From Kurthia huakuii LAM0618 (GTDB taxonomy: Bacteria > Bacillota > Bacilli > Bacillales_A > Planococcaceae): a stretch of DNA of 64,000 nt. Location: the NCBI RefSeq assembly GCF_000505545.1, contig NZ_AYTB01000008.1, positions 124,001 through 188,000 on the forward strand, read 5' to 3'. Both the position numbers and the translations under genes were made by a program. Below the pieces are notes generated by a model that was not told where the DNA came from, did not search any database, and saw only the letters and a list, made by a program, of their open reading frames with translations. How positions within the stretch are numbered: the stretch's first letter is position 1; each line of letters starts with the position of its first letter. Of the stretch, positions 8,570 through 17,067 are shown piece after piece.

Positions 8570-8775
8570 ATGTAGGGAAATAATCTCAATATAGCATAGT
8601 TCTTATAACAAAAAAAGATAACAACACGCTATTCATCTCAAAAAAAGATAAACAATACGTTATTTATATATGAAAACGCTTACTAGTTGAAAAAAATAAC
8701 TGAAAAAATGCGTGTAATTAACAGAAAATATTGAAAACAATCTCAATTTGAGCAAAAATAAATATATCAATTAAA

Positions 8776-8792
8776 TGTTAGGAAAACTCACA
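8776..8792 (+). promoter_or_regulatory. TnrA/GlnR box upstream of amtB
   Basis: The 17 bases fit the palindromic consensus TGTNA-N7-TNACA exactly (TGTTA, GGAAAAC, TCACA), 49 bases before the amtB start. Such sites bind the nitrogen regulators TnrA or GlnR, and amtB/nrgA is a classical target. The left half is also one arm of a larger 10 bp inverted repeat, TGTTAGGAAA (8776-8785) with TTTCCTAACA (8812-8821). The rest of the 270-base AT-rich gap shows no convincing gene. Confidence 0.8.
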
Positions 8793-8840
8793 TATCAAGA
8801 AAAAAAGTTGGTTTCCTAACATAACTAGGAGGAGAAGTAG

Positions 8841-10166
8841 ATGGATGACGTGATGTACTTGATGAACAGTTTGTGGACGATGGTGGCCGCTATTTTAGTC
8901 ATTTTTATGATTGCTGGTTTTATTTTGTTAGAGGCAGGTTCACTACGCATGAAAAATGCCGGACACGTAGCTGGGAAAACAATTTTTACATTTGGTTTAG
9001 CCTCATTAGTGTTCTGGGCAGTTGGATACGGCTTTATTTTTGGAGAGAACGCCAACATATTTGTCGGCATGTCTAATTTCTTTTATGATGGTACGCTGAC
9101 TTCGGGTGATAGTTTAGCTGCTACAGTATTCTTTGTGTTCCAATTAGCATTTGCAGGTATTTCAATCACGATTGCGCTCGGAGGTTTTGCAGAGCGCGCA
9201 AAATTTTCAGCTTATGTTATGTTTACGATTTTATTCGGTATATTCGTTTATCCGGTAATTGCCCATTGGATTTGGGGCGGTGGTTGGTTAGCAGAGCATG
9301 GGAAACAAGACTTTGCGGGTTCAACGGTTGTGCACTTAACAGGTGCTATGGCAGCATTAGCGGCAACAATCGTCTTAAAACCGCGTATTGGGAAGTTTAA
9401 TAGCGATGGTTCAGCGAATAAATTTGCTGGTCATAACCAAGTGTATTCAGCATTGGCGGTATTAATTTTATTTGTCGGTTGGTTAGGATTTAATGCGGGT
9501 TCAACGGTCTCAGTCGATGGCGCATTCTTTGGTTATGTGGCGTTAAATACCGTACTTGCAGCATCAGCTGGTGCTGTAGCTGCAACGATTATTTCATGGG
9601 TTGTCTTAGGGAAATCAGATATTCCAACGATTTTAAATGGTTTATTAGCAGGGCTTGTGGCAATTACGGCATCGTGTGCCTTTGTTGATGTTTGGGCATC
9701 GGTTGTCATTGGTTTAATAGCGGGTGTTATCACATTCTTTGCGGCGCGTTTCTTAGAAGCAAAACAAATTGATGACCCAATTTTTGCGGTATCTGTACAC
9801 GGTATTCCAGGGATTTGGGGTACATTATCAACAGGATTTTTTGCTACTGGCGCATTGGCTGAGTCAACAGGTGTTGGTCGAGCCGGGTTGTTTTACGGTG
9901 GTGGCTTCGAACAGTTATGGGTACAATTTATGGGTGTAGCGGTTTGTAGTATTTATGCATTCGTTGTATCATATGTGATTTTAGTAGTGATGAAAAAAGC
10001 AATGGGTGGCATTCGTGTTAGTGAAGAGGAAGAAATTATGGGCTTAGATATTTCAGAGCATGGCGGCTACGGTTATCCGGAGCATTTAGGTGCTGAACCT
10101 TCTACAATAATGAGCGCGGGAAAACAACAATCAACAAATGCGAAGCAACAACCAAAACATATTTAA
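8841..10166 (+). CDS. amtB: Ammonium transporter AmtB
   Basis: 441 residues, AGGAGGAG ribosome site. About eleven membrane helices, N-out, with the family signatures FxLLEAGSLRMKNAG-like start, DFAGSTVVHLTGAMAAL (substrate-site Asp and pore His), FVGWLGFNAGS, and VSVHGIPGIWGTLSTG (second pore His). It conducts NH4+/NH3 into the cell. The cytoplasmic tail carries GLDISEHGGYGYPEH, the usual PII-binding end, then a Gln/Lys-rich extension. A TnrA/GlnR box upstream implies induction under nitrogen limitation. In Bacillus a PII gene (glnK/nrgB) normally follows; none does here. Confidence 0.95.
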   Translation: MDDVMYLMNSLWTMVAAILVIFMIAGFILLEAGSLRMKNAGHVAGKTIFTFGLASLVFWAVGYGFIFGENANIFVGMSNFFYDGTLTSGDSLAATVFFVFQLAFAGISITIALGGFAERAKFSAYVMFTILFGIFVYPVIAHWIWGGGWLAEHGKQDFAGSTVVHLTGAMAALAATIVLKPRIGKFNSDGSANKFAGHNQVYSALAVLILFVGWLGFNAGSTVSVDGAFFGYVALNTVLAASAGAVAATIISWVVLGKSDIPTILNGLLAGLVAITASCAFVDVWASVVIGLIAGVITFFAARFLEAKQIDDPIFAVSVHGIPGIWGTLSTGFFATGALAESTGVGRAGLFYGGGFEQLWVQFMGVAVCSIYAFVVSYVILVVMKKAMGGIRVSEEEEIMGLDISEHGGYGYPEHLGAEPSTIMSAGKQQSTNAKQQPKHI

Positions 10167-10184
10167 ATAATCGATAAAAATCAT

Positions 10185-10227
10185 TCTATGCCGCATGTAA
10201 TCGCATGAACGGCTAGGGTGCTTTTTT
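10185..10227 (+). terminator. Possible terminator after amtB
   Basis: Bulged stem CTA-t-GCCGCATG / CATG-aa-CGGCTAG followed after five bases by six T. The gap before the T-run makes it uncertain. Confidence 0.4.
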
Positions 10228-10244
10228 ATCGTATAGGATGTGAA

Positions 10245-11177
10245 GTGGTCGTGAAATGTACAAATGAACAGCAACGGCAACAATATTTTGCGGCGTGTCC
10301 TTCTGTAAGCGCATTAAATGAACGACATGATGCGCTAATGCAAACATTAATTGCTGATACGTTAACGCAGCTTGGGCAAGCGCCATGTCGATTTACCGTA
10401 TTTATTACAGGCAGTGGTGGTCGAAAAGAACAAGGATTTTGGAGCGATCAAGATCATGGGTTAATTTATACAAATGAAGCATATACCGATTATTTTATGG
10501 CGTTTGGTCAAGCGTTATCGCATCGTTTAGCGGCAGCTGGGTATGCCTATTGTGATGGCGGCATTATGACGTCAAATCCTCAATGGAATGGCTCCGTTGA
10601 CATGTGGCAACGGCAGCTGAATCAATGGTTACAAGCAGCAGCGTGGTCTGAGATTCGCTATACACAAATTTTTTACGATGCGCGGTCGTTGTTTGGTGAT
10701 GACCTATTATTACTTGAGTTAAAACGACAAATTGATGGCTATATTTCACAGTATCCACAGCTATTGAAGCGATTTAGTACGAATATTATGCATTTCAAAC
10801 GAGCTTTAGGTCCATTTGGTCAATTACTGCCAGAGCGCTACGGTGAGTATCAGCGAAAGCTTGATTTAAAATATAGCGCCTTTTTACCGTATATTAATTG
10901 TGTGCGATTATTAGCGTTAGAGCATCATGTCCACGCGACATCTACGCAGGAGCGCATCGCAATTTTAGCGCCGCAGCAACGAATTTTACTAGAAGATGTG
11001 GGTTATTATTTTGAGGCATTGTTATCGTTGCGTTTTCGTTATCAACAACCTAAAAAATATCAGGACACGTATTATATTTCGCTAAACGAGTTATCAACAG
11101 CAGATAGGCGCCTATTAAAAAAGATATTGCAACGCGCAAAACAGCTCCATGAAGCGGTCATGGCGCGTTACACATAA
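10245..11177 (+). CDS. DUF294-type nucleotidyltransferase-like protein
   Basis: About 310 residues; GTG at 10245 or 10251 is preferred over GTG 10218, which sits directly against its only purine tract, while AGGATG (10235-10240) fits the later ones. Residues ~48-75 hold the nucleotidyltransferase core: FITGSGGRKEQGFWSDQDHG, with the GSGGR-E motif and a D-x-D pair, as in GlnD N-termini and CBS-DUF294 proteins. The second half is all-helical like DUF294_C. No CBS or cyclic-nucleotide domains are present, so it is the short form. The DnaQ-like gene starts 12 bases after its stop, a pairing also known elsewhere. Its substrate is unknown; adjacency to amtB is suggestive but unproven. Confidence 0.75.
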   Translation: MVVKCTNEQQRQQYFAACPSVSALNERHDALMQTLIADTLTQLGQAPCRFTVFITGSGGRKEQGFWSDQDHGLIYTNEAYTDYFMAFGQALSHRLAAAGYAYCDGGIMTSNPQWNGSVDMWQRQLNQWLQAAAWSEIRYTQIFYDARSLFGDDLLLLELKRQIDGYISQYPQLLKRFSTNIMHFKRALGPFGQLLPERYGEYQRKLDLKYSAFLPYINCVRLLALEHHVHATSTQERIAILAPQQRILLEDVGYYFEALLSLRFRYQQPKKYQDTYYISLNELSTADRRLLKKILQRAKQLHEAVMARYT

Positions 11178-11189
11178 AGGATGAGGACG

Positions 11190-11915
11190 ATGGAGGCATT
11201 TGAAGCTTTTTTACGATTCGTACGTACATTGACAGGGAAATCGCTTGTGTCGGGTATAAGCGATGTGCAAAATGCTGAACAGATGGCATTTTTACGAAGT
11301 TTGCGCCAACAAAAATTAGTCGATGCTCATGCGCTTACAACACCGCTAAATGAGCTAGAACTCGTCATTTTTGATATTGAAACAACGGGTTTTCGTCCAC
11401 AAAAAGGTGATGAAATTATTTCGATTGGTGCTGTTAAAATGCACGGATTCCGCATGTTAAATGAGTCTTTTTATACGCTCGTGAAGCCAACGCAGTGCAT
11501 TCCGCAAACTATTATTGAATTAACGGGTATTGATGAATCGATGACGGCGAATGCGCCATCGATTCGTGAGGCATTACTAGCATTCCTCGTTTTTGCAAAA
11601 GGTTGTACGCTCGTTGCACATCACGCTAGTCATGAGCGGAATTTTATGAAACACTATAGCCAGCATGCCTTACAAGTACCATTTAATCAGCGCATTGTCG
11701 ATACGGCTTTTTTAATTCAAATTTGTGAAGACAATCGTGAACTTGTAACGTTGGATGATGTTTGCACACATCAAAATATTGCAATTGTTGCGCGACATCA
11801 TGCGCTAGGAGATGCCAACATGACAGCGCAAATTTGGCAACATTATGTTACGCAAGCGATGAAGCGAGGATGCAAACATTTAGAAGATGTTTATGAACGC
11901 TTCGCGAGATTGTGA
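11190..11915 (+). CDS. DnaQ-like DEDDh 3'-5' exonuclease
   Basis: 241 residues; ATG 11190 has GGATGAGG five bases upstream, while ATG 11181 abuts AAAGG. The exonuclease motifs are complete: ExoI FDIETTGFRPQKGDEI (D and E), ExoII TLVAHHASHERNFM (D replaced by an H/N context but same position), and ExoIII HHALGDANMTAQIW with the catalytic His and Asp. A ~50-residue helical N-terminal extension precedes the domain. It is a stand-alone epsilon-like nuclease for DNA or RNA trimming, translated with the DUF294-type protein upstream. Confidence 0.82.
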   Translation: MEAFEAFLRFVRTLTGKSLVSGISDVQNAEQMAFLRSLRQQKLVDAHALTTPLNELELVIFDIETTGFRPQKGDEIISIGAVKMHGFRMLNESFYTLVKPTQCIPQTIIELTGIDESMTANAPSIREALLAFLVFAKGCTLVAHHASHERNFMKHYSQHALQVPFNQRIVDTAFLIQICEDNRELVTLDDVCTHQNIAIVARHHALGDANMTAQIWQHYVTQAMKRGCKHLEDVYERFARL

Positions 11916-12088
11916 CGATATATTGCGACTATATTTTTTGACTGAAAGGTGCCGCAATTGTTAATTTTTCGTTAATAATGTCTAAATTAAAGTGTTTTAC
12001 GTTTACTTTTCGCTATTTTGTGTTATATTTATTCTATCATCTTTGCATTAGATGATTTCAATAAAATTCATATTAGGAGTGGATGTAT

Positions 12089-12334
12089 ATGTTAAATGTT
12101 ACGGTTTCAAAGCAAGATGCGCATTATGTAGTAGCTTATATGACAGAAAATTTTGAACGTCAAGTTGTTCATACAGCGGAATCATTTGTTGATAGTATTT
12201 ATAACTTAGGACGCAAGTGGCATTTAAATGAGGTTCACTTTGAATTGCCAAAAGAATTAGTTGGTTCGGTCATGTCATTTTTACGAGTTGAGTATCCTGG
12301 AGAGTTATATGAACACAGAATTACAGTTGCATAG
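12089..12334 (+). CDS. Conserved-looking small hypothetical protein
   Basis: 81 residues; ATG 12089 is nine bases from AGGAG, better than ATG 12083 (three bases). Alternating strands and one helix (VTVSKQDAHYVVAYMTENFE, FHVELPKELVG-like segments), no cysteines, no membrane helix. Followed by a strong terminator. I do not recognise the family. Confidence 0.6.
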   Translation: MLNVTVSKQDAHYVVAYMTENFERQVVHTAESFVDSIYNLGRKWHLNEVHFELPKELVGSVMSFLRVEYPGELYEHRITVA

Positions 12335-12362
12335 CGATGATCATACATGGCAAATGAGGTGA

Positions 12363-12402
12363 GATTGGTAAACCACAGCGGACGGTTTCCAATCTTTTTT
12401 TT
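12363..12402 (+). terminator. Strong intrinsic terminator
   Basis: GATTGG-t-AAACC / GGTTTCCAATC stem and eight T. It separates the 81-residue gene from the next and shows that the next gene cannot begin at the in-frame ATG at 12347. Confidence 0.85.
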
Positions 12403-12466
12403 CGTTCTGCTAGTGGTTTTGAGTATGGTATACTTTATAATAAATAATCGATATGTGGAGGAAGTC

Positions 12467-12889
12467 ATGAACAATAGTAAAGTTGTCCTGTTTTATGGAC
12501 TATCATTAATTGGAGCATTGTTACTTGTCTTATGTGCATCGAAGTCAACGCTTGCTCAAACAGGTTCATTGGAGAATCAATGGATGGGGCCGGGTATGTG
12601 GCTTGCCATTATTTTTATCGTTATCATTTATGCTATTACGACCGCATTGTATGTATTTTTAGAAGAAGCCAAGGCGATACATAGTAGCTTACAAATTATC
12701 GGCATATTTATAGCTGTTATCTTGGGTATGATTTTAGGTATGGACGCATTAAGCGGTCATGACAGCGTATTAGCTTACATGACGTTTATTGCGGGCGGTA
12801 TTGTCGTTATTGCCAATATTATTAGTTTAATTTTATTATTAAAACGACCAAAAAATAATTATTACGGTAATTTTTCAATGTATCGTTAA
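12467..12889 (+). CDS. Small integral membrane protein (four helices)
   Basis: 140 residues from ATG 12467 with GGAGG six bases upstream and TATAAT at 12436-12441. Four hydrophobic helices (about 6-23, 42-63, 72-90, 102-125) and a polar basic tail KRPKNNYYGN. No recognised family. A dispersed repeat element follows the stop. Confidence 0.7.
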   Translation: MNNSKVVLFYGLSLIGALLLVLCASKSTLAQTGSLENQWMGPGMWLAIIFIVIIYAITTALYVFLEEAKAIHSSLQIIGIFIAVILGMILGMDALSGHDSVLAYMTFIAGGIVVIANIISLILLLKRPKNNYYGNFSMYR

Positions 12890-12900
12890 TAGCAAACATA

Positions 12901-13041
12901 AAAAAAGAGGCTTTTACAAAACAGTTCCTATTCCTTTTTTAGCGTTCGCCACAAAAAAACGGAACCGTGCCAAGCGCGATTCCGGTTTTTCTTATGCTCA
13001 TCTGAGAGGGTGTTGTTACACGTATGTCCCAGCCTCTTTTT
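12901..13041 (-). repeat. Dispersed ~140 bp repeat, copy A (inverted relative to copy B)
   Basis: The reverse complement of this stretch matches 20255-20394 along its whole length at about 85-90% identity by eye. Outer ends pair with each other (AAAGAGGC / GCCTCTTT), and the centre holds a hairpin, CCGGAATCGCGC-type arms against GGTTCCG. On the minus strand it begins AAAAAGAGGCTGGGACA, a string I know as a widespread intergenic repeat start in Firmicutes. It lies between convergent genes and probably works as a bidirectional terminator. The other possibility is a short mobile (MITE-like) sequence. Confidence 0.85.
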
Positions 13042-13043
13042 GT

Positions 13044-13277
13044 TTAGGCGCCAAAGACATTGCCTGGAGTCATAATCTCACGTGAAACCGCAATAGCTCC
13101 AAAGCGGCGCAAGTAGACGATATTATCAGGGGTTGTATTAATAATTTTATCGATGTAATAATGTTGTTTTTTGGCGTCGATACCCATGCTATTGAATTCA
13201 TCTTTTAATGCATAAATGTAGACGTTGCGTTCATCGTTTGTTAGAACGCTAGGGTCTTTTGATGTTTCCATATTCAT
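13044..13277 (-). CDS. Small hypothetical cytoplasmic protein
   Basis: 77 residues, read leftward from an ATG with AAGGAG. Soluble and mostly helical (DERNVYIYALKDEFNSMGI, YIDKIINTTPD), ending IMTPGNVFGA. No family recognised. The repeat element starts right after its stop. Confidence 0.6.
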   Translation of the reverse strand: MNMETSKDPSVLTNDERNVYIYALKDEFNSMGIDAKKQHYYIDKIINTTPDNIVYLRRFGAIAVSREIMTPGNVFGA

Positions 13278-13484
13278 ATCGCAAAACTCCTTCTTTTATA
13301 ACGGTCAACTTCAGTATAGCATAAGACATAAATTATAGTGTTTATGCTTATTATTACAATTCGGCGAACATTGTTGAGTTATATTGCTTTTCGTCTATCA
13401 TATTTGTTAGAATAGGCAAGACGATATAAATGCAACATGTAAGAGCTGTCGTATAATTATATGAAAATGCAGGAGATGACAACA

Positions 13485-13919
13485 ATGAAGAAAAAATCTT
13501 TATTTGCAGCCGCAGCACTTTCAGCGGTATTACTAGCTGGTTGTGGCGAAAAAGCTGTAACATCTGAACAAGTGGATGCTTCTAAATTAGAAGACTTCGC
13601 AACTGAGTATTACAATGAAGCAAAAGACGGTAAAGATGCAGGTCTAATCGTTATCGAAAATGCGACAAACCAATATTTATATGTAAAAGATTTAACAGAC
13701 AAAGACGGTAACCCAGTGAAAATCACGGACATGAAATTCACAAAAGAAAATAATACACGTCACTCAAACTACCGCGTAGACGTTACAACTGAACCTGTTG
13801 CAAACGCTGCAGACAGTGAAGCAATCTACAAGTTTGAAAATGCTAAAAACGTAGAAACACTTGATTTCTATGTGAACGGTAAACGTGATAGCGTAGATAA
13901 AGTTTACGCAAATCACTAA
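13485..13919 (+). CDS. Predicted lipoprotein
   Basis: 144 residues from ATG 13485, nine bases after AGGAG. KKK start, hydrophobic stretch and lipobox VLLAGC at residue ~20 predict signal peptidase II processing and attachment to the outer face of the membrane. The mature part is small, Lys/Glu/Asp-rich and mostly beta. No known domain. Unlike neighbours its codons are strongly biased to frequently used ones (AAA, GAA, GTA, CGT), which suggests high expression. TATAAT lies at 13452-13457. Confidence 0.8.
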   Translation: MKKKSLFAAAALSAVLLAGCGEKAVTSEQVDASKLEDFATEYYNEAKDGKDAGLIVIENATNQYLYVKDLTDKDGNPVKITDMKFTKENNTRHSNYRVDVTTEPVANAADSEAIYKFENAKNVETLDFYVNGKRDSVDKVYANH

Positions 13920-13928
13920 TCAACTATA

Positions 13929-13969
13929 AAAAAGAGAGCTTGTGCTTTAGCACAAGCTCTCTTTTTTTG
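13929..13969. terminator. Bidirectional intrinsic terminator
   Basis: AAAAGAGAGCTTGTGC / GCACAAGCTCTCTTTT perfect stem with a four-base loop between convergent genes, A-run left and T-run right. Confidence 0.92.
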
Positions 13970-13970
13970 T

Positions 13971-14738
13971 TTAACTAAAGAAATAATCATACGTATTTTT
14001 AGCAAGTAAGGCAATCGTCACAACGATAAATAGCCCGCGTACATAACCGCTGCCCTTTTTTATAGCAAAGCGTGTACCGACGATTGCGCCAAACACTTGC
14101 GCAATCCCCATTGGCAAGCCATAAGCGTAGTTGATTTGTCCAAGCGATGCGAAAACGAGTAACGCGGCGATATTACTACCGAAGTTTAAAAATCGAGCAC
14201 TCGTTGCAGCGCGTAAAAAATCAAAGCCAATCATTAAAAAGGCAAAGATGAAAAATGACCCTGTCCCAGGACCTAAAAAGCCATCGTATGCACCAATTAA
14301 AAAGATAATCAGCATAAAGCTTACGAAGCGTTTTGTCGTTAATTTCTTATACGTTGATGTAGAGCCCCAATCCTTTTTTAATAATGTATAAATCAAGACG
14401 ACAAAGAGCATAATGAGCATCAGTGGCTTCATGACAGCAGGATCGATTAAATGAACCGCCCAAGCACCGAACATAGAACCAACAAAAACAAGTGGAAAAA
14501 GTTTTTTCACGGCAGATAAATCGAGTTTTCCTGAACGATAAAATGTAATGACAGACGTTAAGGAGCCCATTGTTCCAGCTAATTTATTTGTTGCAACAGC
14601 GGCGGCAGGATTTAAGCCTGCAAACAATAGCGCAGGCAAGCCAATCAATCCACCACCGCCAACAACAGAATCGATAAAGGCAGCTAAAAAACCAAAAAGT
14701 ACAAGAATAATAAGCAGTTGTGGATCTAAATCAAACAT
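13971..14738 (-). CDS. TauE/SafE (TSUP) family membrane permease
   Basis: 255 residues with eight or so hydrophobic helices. Signatures: FLAAFIDSVVGGGGLIGLPALL near the N-terminus, ATNKLAGTMGSLTS, and a second half-repeat GAYDGFLGPGTGSFF. Family members move sulfite, sulfonates, sulfoacetate or similar organic anions across the membrane; the substrate here is unknown. Divergent from a TrmB-type regulator 93 bases away, which may control it. Confidence 0.85.
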   Translation of the reverse strand: MFDLDPQLLIILVLFGFLAAFIDSVVGGGGLIGLPALLFAGLNPAAAVATNKLAGTMGSLTSVITFYRSGKLDLSAVKKLFPLVFVGSMFGAWAVHLIDPAVMKPLMLIMLFVVLIYTLLKKDWGSTSTYKKLTTKRFVSFMLIIFLIGAYDGFLGPGTGSFFIFAFLMIGFDFLRAATSARFLNFGSNIAALLVFASLGQINYAYGLPMGIAQVFGAIVGTRFAIKKGSGYVRGLFIVVTIALLAKNTYDYFFS

Positions 14739-14831
14739 TAAAATATCTCATCCCTTTCTTTTGTTACTACCGTAATAGTAACTTAATGTGTTATAGTTGT
14801 AAATAATAAAAAAAGTGATGGAGGGTATTAC

Positions 14832-15617
14832 ATGGATGAATTAATTCTCCAATTAAAGCAACTAGGTTTAACAGAATACGAAGCGAAAGTTTATATTGCA
14901 CTTGTACAAGAAAGCCCAGCAAATGCCGCGCAAATTAGTAAATTATCAACGGTGCCGCGCGCGCGCGTTTACGGCACATTAGATGCCTTAGTTGAAAAGG
15001 GTATCGCGTTAAAAGAAAATGCAGAAAAAACAGCGATTTATCGCGCATTACCTGTAGCTTTATTTATTGAAAAAGCGCAGCAAGATTTCACGACAACAAT
15101 TGAACACATGAATGGGGCATTGTCGGCATTAGAAGCGGAGTCTGTAGAGCAACAAGCGCAAGTACTCACGCTGCAAGAAAAAGAATCGATTATGCAATAT
15201 TGCCGTCACTTGCTTGAAAAGGCCGAGCAGTCGATTATGATTTCGATGTGGGATGATATGTATGACTTATTACGCGAAGATATTGAACGAGCCGCTAAGC
15301 GCGTTGCTGTCAAGGGGATTACAATTCGTGCAAAAGATGTTGTATCAACGGTTGACGCACACCGCACAACGTACCATTTAGCAACAACACAAAATCCACA
15401 CTGGTTTATTATCGCCATCGATCATCGTGAAGCATTATATGGTTCGCCTGTTACCGAGCGTTTGTCGGCATTTTTAACTGACGATGAAATGCATCTCTAT
15501 ATTTTAGAAGATTACATTTGGCATGATGTGCTGGTGAATCGTTTAGTAAAAAGAAATGGCGATGTATCACTCGAACAGTGGGTGAAAAAAGAAAGGTTTG
15601 ATTTTTTCGATAAATAA
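14832..15617 (+). CDS. TrmB-family transcriptional regulator
   Basis: 261 residues, GGAGGG ribosome site. The N-terminal winged helix (residues ~1-75) has the TrmB signature GLTEYEAKVYIAL and RARVYGTLDALVEKGI. A short coiled coil (EHMNGALSALEAESVEQQ) follows, then a ~150-residue PLD-like effector domain (ESIMQYCRHLLEKAEQSIMISMW). TrmB regulators sense sugars or other small ligands. Divergent arrangement with the TauE/SafE gene suggests that gene is its target. Confidence 0.85.
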   Translation: MDELILQLKQLGLTEYEAKVYIALVQESPANAAQISKLSTVPRARVYGTLDALVEKGIALKENAEKTAIYRALPVALFIEKAQQDFTTTIEHMNGALSALEAESVEQQAQVLTLQEKESIMQYCRHLLEKAEQSIMISMWDDMYDLLREDIERAAKRVAVKGITIRAKDVVSTVDAHRTTYHLATTQNPHWFIIAIDHREALYGSPVTERLSAFLTDDEMHLYILEDYIWHDVLVNRLVKRNGDVSLEQWVKKERFDFFDK

Positions 15618-15641
15618 AAACTCGCTAGTCTATATAAAAAT

Positions 15642-15667
15642 AAAAAAACAAGCAATTACGCTTGTTT
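15642..15667 (-). terminator. Terminator overlapping the stop of the 51-residue gene
   Basis: Read leftward, AAACAAGCG-TAAT-TGCTTGTTT is followed by a T-run; the loop contains the stop codon of the gene it ends. Confidence 0.75.
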
Positions 15668-15811
15668 CTGAAAATCGGCTAACAATTGATTTAACTTTTC
15701 TTTTTCTTTTAAATATTGCTGTTCGGAAATAGCAGGATTGTTTAATAATTGCCCAAGTCTTAAAATTTCCTGTTGAATCATTTCTTTAGTAATTGGTTTT
15801 TTTTCAGTCAT
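15656..15811 (-). CDS. Small helical hypothetical protein
   Basis: 51 residues from ATG 15811 with AAAGGAG upstream; a longer in-frame extension exists but lacks a ribosome site. MTEKKPITKEMIQQEILRLG and LKEKEKLNQLLADFQKQ form two amphipathic helices split by NNPAIS. It resembles short YlbF/YmcA-like or Spo0E-like helical hairpins only in general shape; no family is claimed. Confidence 0.6.
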   Translation of the reverse strand: MTEKKPITKEMIQQEILRLGQLLNNPAISEQQYLKEKEKLNQLLADFQKQA

Positions 15812-15978
15812 CACGAAAACTCCTTTAACTATCATAATACTTATTGTACTATGCAAAAAAAGGCTTGTCACGCTTCTTGAAATTTTGCAAATTCGTGACA
15901 ATCGATAGCGACAATGTTGTTTCAGCGCTCGTTATGCTATGCTAAATAATGAATGATTTAAAAGGAGCATTGTCGCAT

Positions 15979-16242
15979 ATGGATGGTAAGTTAAATTGGA
16001 TTGGTTTTTTATTTTTATACGTTGGGTTATTTTTAATGACGCAACCGTTTAGCGCAGATTTACGCATTGAAGCAATAGCAAGCTGGACAACAGTTTTTGT
16101 CGGCTTTTTAATTTATTTTGTTGGTGTTATTTTTGGTATCTTTGGATTTCTTCGCGAACAAACACCTCTGCGTTGGATTAATTTAATCGGTATATTTATC
16201 GGGATTGTCTTAGTAAGTGTCTTTATGTTTCTTCCAATGTAA
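15979..16242 (+). CDS. Small membrane protein
   Basis: 87 residues from ATG 15979, 11 bases after AAAGGAG; an ATG at 15949 precedes that site. Three hydrophobic helices (about 6-20, 33-57, 64-85). No family recognised. Ends at a strong terminator shared with the convergent phosphatase gene. Confidence 0.6.
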   Translation: MDGKLNWIGFLFLYVGLFLMTQPFSADLRIEAIASWTTVFVGFLIYFVGVIFGIFGFLREQTPLRWINLIGIFIGIVLVSVFMFLPM

Positions 16243-16252
16243 CAAATTGTAT

Positions 16253-16295
16253 AAAAAAGAGAGCCTACGATGTTAACGTAGTGCTCTCTTTTTTA
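16253..16295. terminator. Bidirectional intrinsic terminator
   Basis: AAAAAAGAGAGC-c-TACG / CGTA-gt-GCTCTCTTTTTT between convergent genes. Confidence 0.85.
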
Positions 16296-16297
16296 TA

Positions 16298-16864
16298 TTA
16301 TGGCTGGCCCGTTAGCGGAAGCTTATACCATATACGAACGAGTGCGGTAGTGAGGGGTTCCATAATCACACGAAGCTGCGTGATTACTGCTGCCGCAATA
16401 AAACCAATAGCAATACCGGCTAAGACATCGCCAGGATAATGATTGCCAACGTAGATGCGAGAGAAGCCTGTTAACAATCCAAATGCAACCGGAAGCCAAC
16501 CCCATTTTATGTGACGTAGTAATAACATAAATGTGATACCCATCGCACCAGCGGTATGGTCACTAGGAAATGAAGCATCTGCAGCATGTGGTACGAGCAC
16601 GTTAATATCATGATAGGTGATAAATGGCCGTGGTTCATAATAAAACTGTGCGATGCAGACATTTATTAAAATTGCACAAACGCCAGCAATCCCTGCGTAA
16701 ATTGCGGTCTTTTTCGTATAGGCATTACCAAATAAAAATAATGATAACAATAATATAGCGAGGATATAGAGCGCGGCATTCGTCGTAAAAATCATAAGTT
16801 GATCGAGTGGTGTTGTGCCGTTTCCTGCTAGGCTATTAATGGTTTTTAATACTTCGTAATTCAC
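16298..16864 (-). CDS. PAP2-family phosphatase, likely undecaprenyl-diphosphatase (BcrC-like)
   Basis: 188 residues from GTG 16864 with AGAAGGG five bases upstream. The three lipid-phosphatase motifs are present: a YYEPRPF segment (motif 1, with RP), FPSDHTAGAMG (motif 2) and SRIYVGNHYPGDVLAG (motif 3, catalytic His and Asp). Five or six membrane helices. Length and motifs fit BcrC/YwoA, which dephosphorylates undecaprenyl pyrophosphate on the outer face of the membrane to recycle the wall lipid carrier and gives bacitracin resistance. Which lipid it uses here is inferred. Confidence 0.82.
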   Translation of the reverse strand: MNYEVLKTINSLAGNGTTPLDQLMIFTTNAALYILAILLLSLFLFGNAYTKKTAIYAGIAGVCAILINVCIAQFYYEPRPFITYHDINVLVPHAADASFPSDHTAGAMGITFMLLLRHIKWGWLPVAFGLLTGFSRIYVGNHYPGDVLAGIAIGFIAAAVITQLRVIMEPLTTALVRIWYKLPLTGQP

Positions 16865-17067
16865 ATAAACCCTTCTTTCCGTTTGCAACTATAAACGATT
16901 TTACGTTCAGAAAGTTGCACATGAAAAAAATACCGAGGAAAGTGAAAAAAGCCTTAAAAAAAACGCGAAAAAAGCACATACGTCATATTTCCTAAAAAAT
17001 ACAGAACGTGGTATCATTTATGAAGTAATAATTATGAAAATAGCGTTCATTTCAGGAGGAGAAGAAC

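Noticed and set aside
10218-10244. GTG 10218 as start of the DUF294-type gene
   Set aside because: No spacing to its only purine tract and it falls in the possible amtB terminator; later GTGs have AGGATG in place.
12347-12466. N-terminal extension of the four-helix membrane protein
   Set aside because: A strong terminator (12363-12402) and a promoter -10 (12436-12441) lie within it, so translation must start at 12467.
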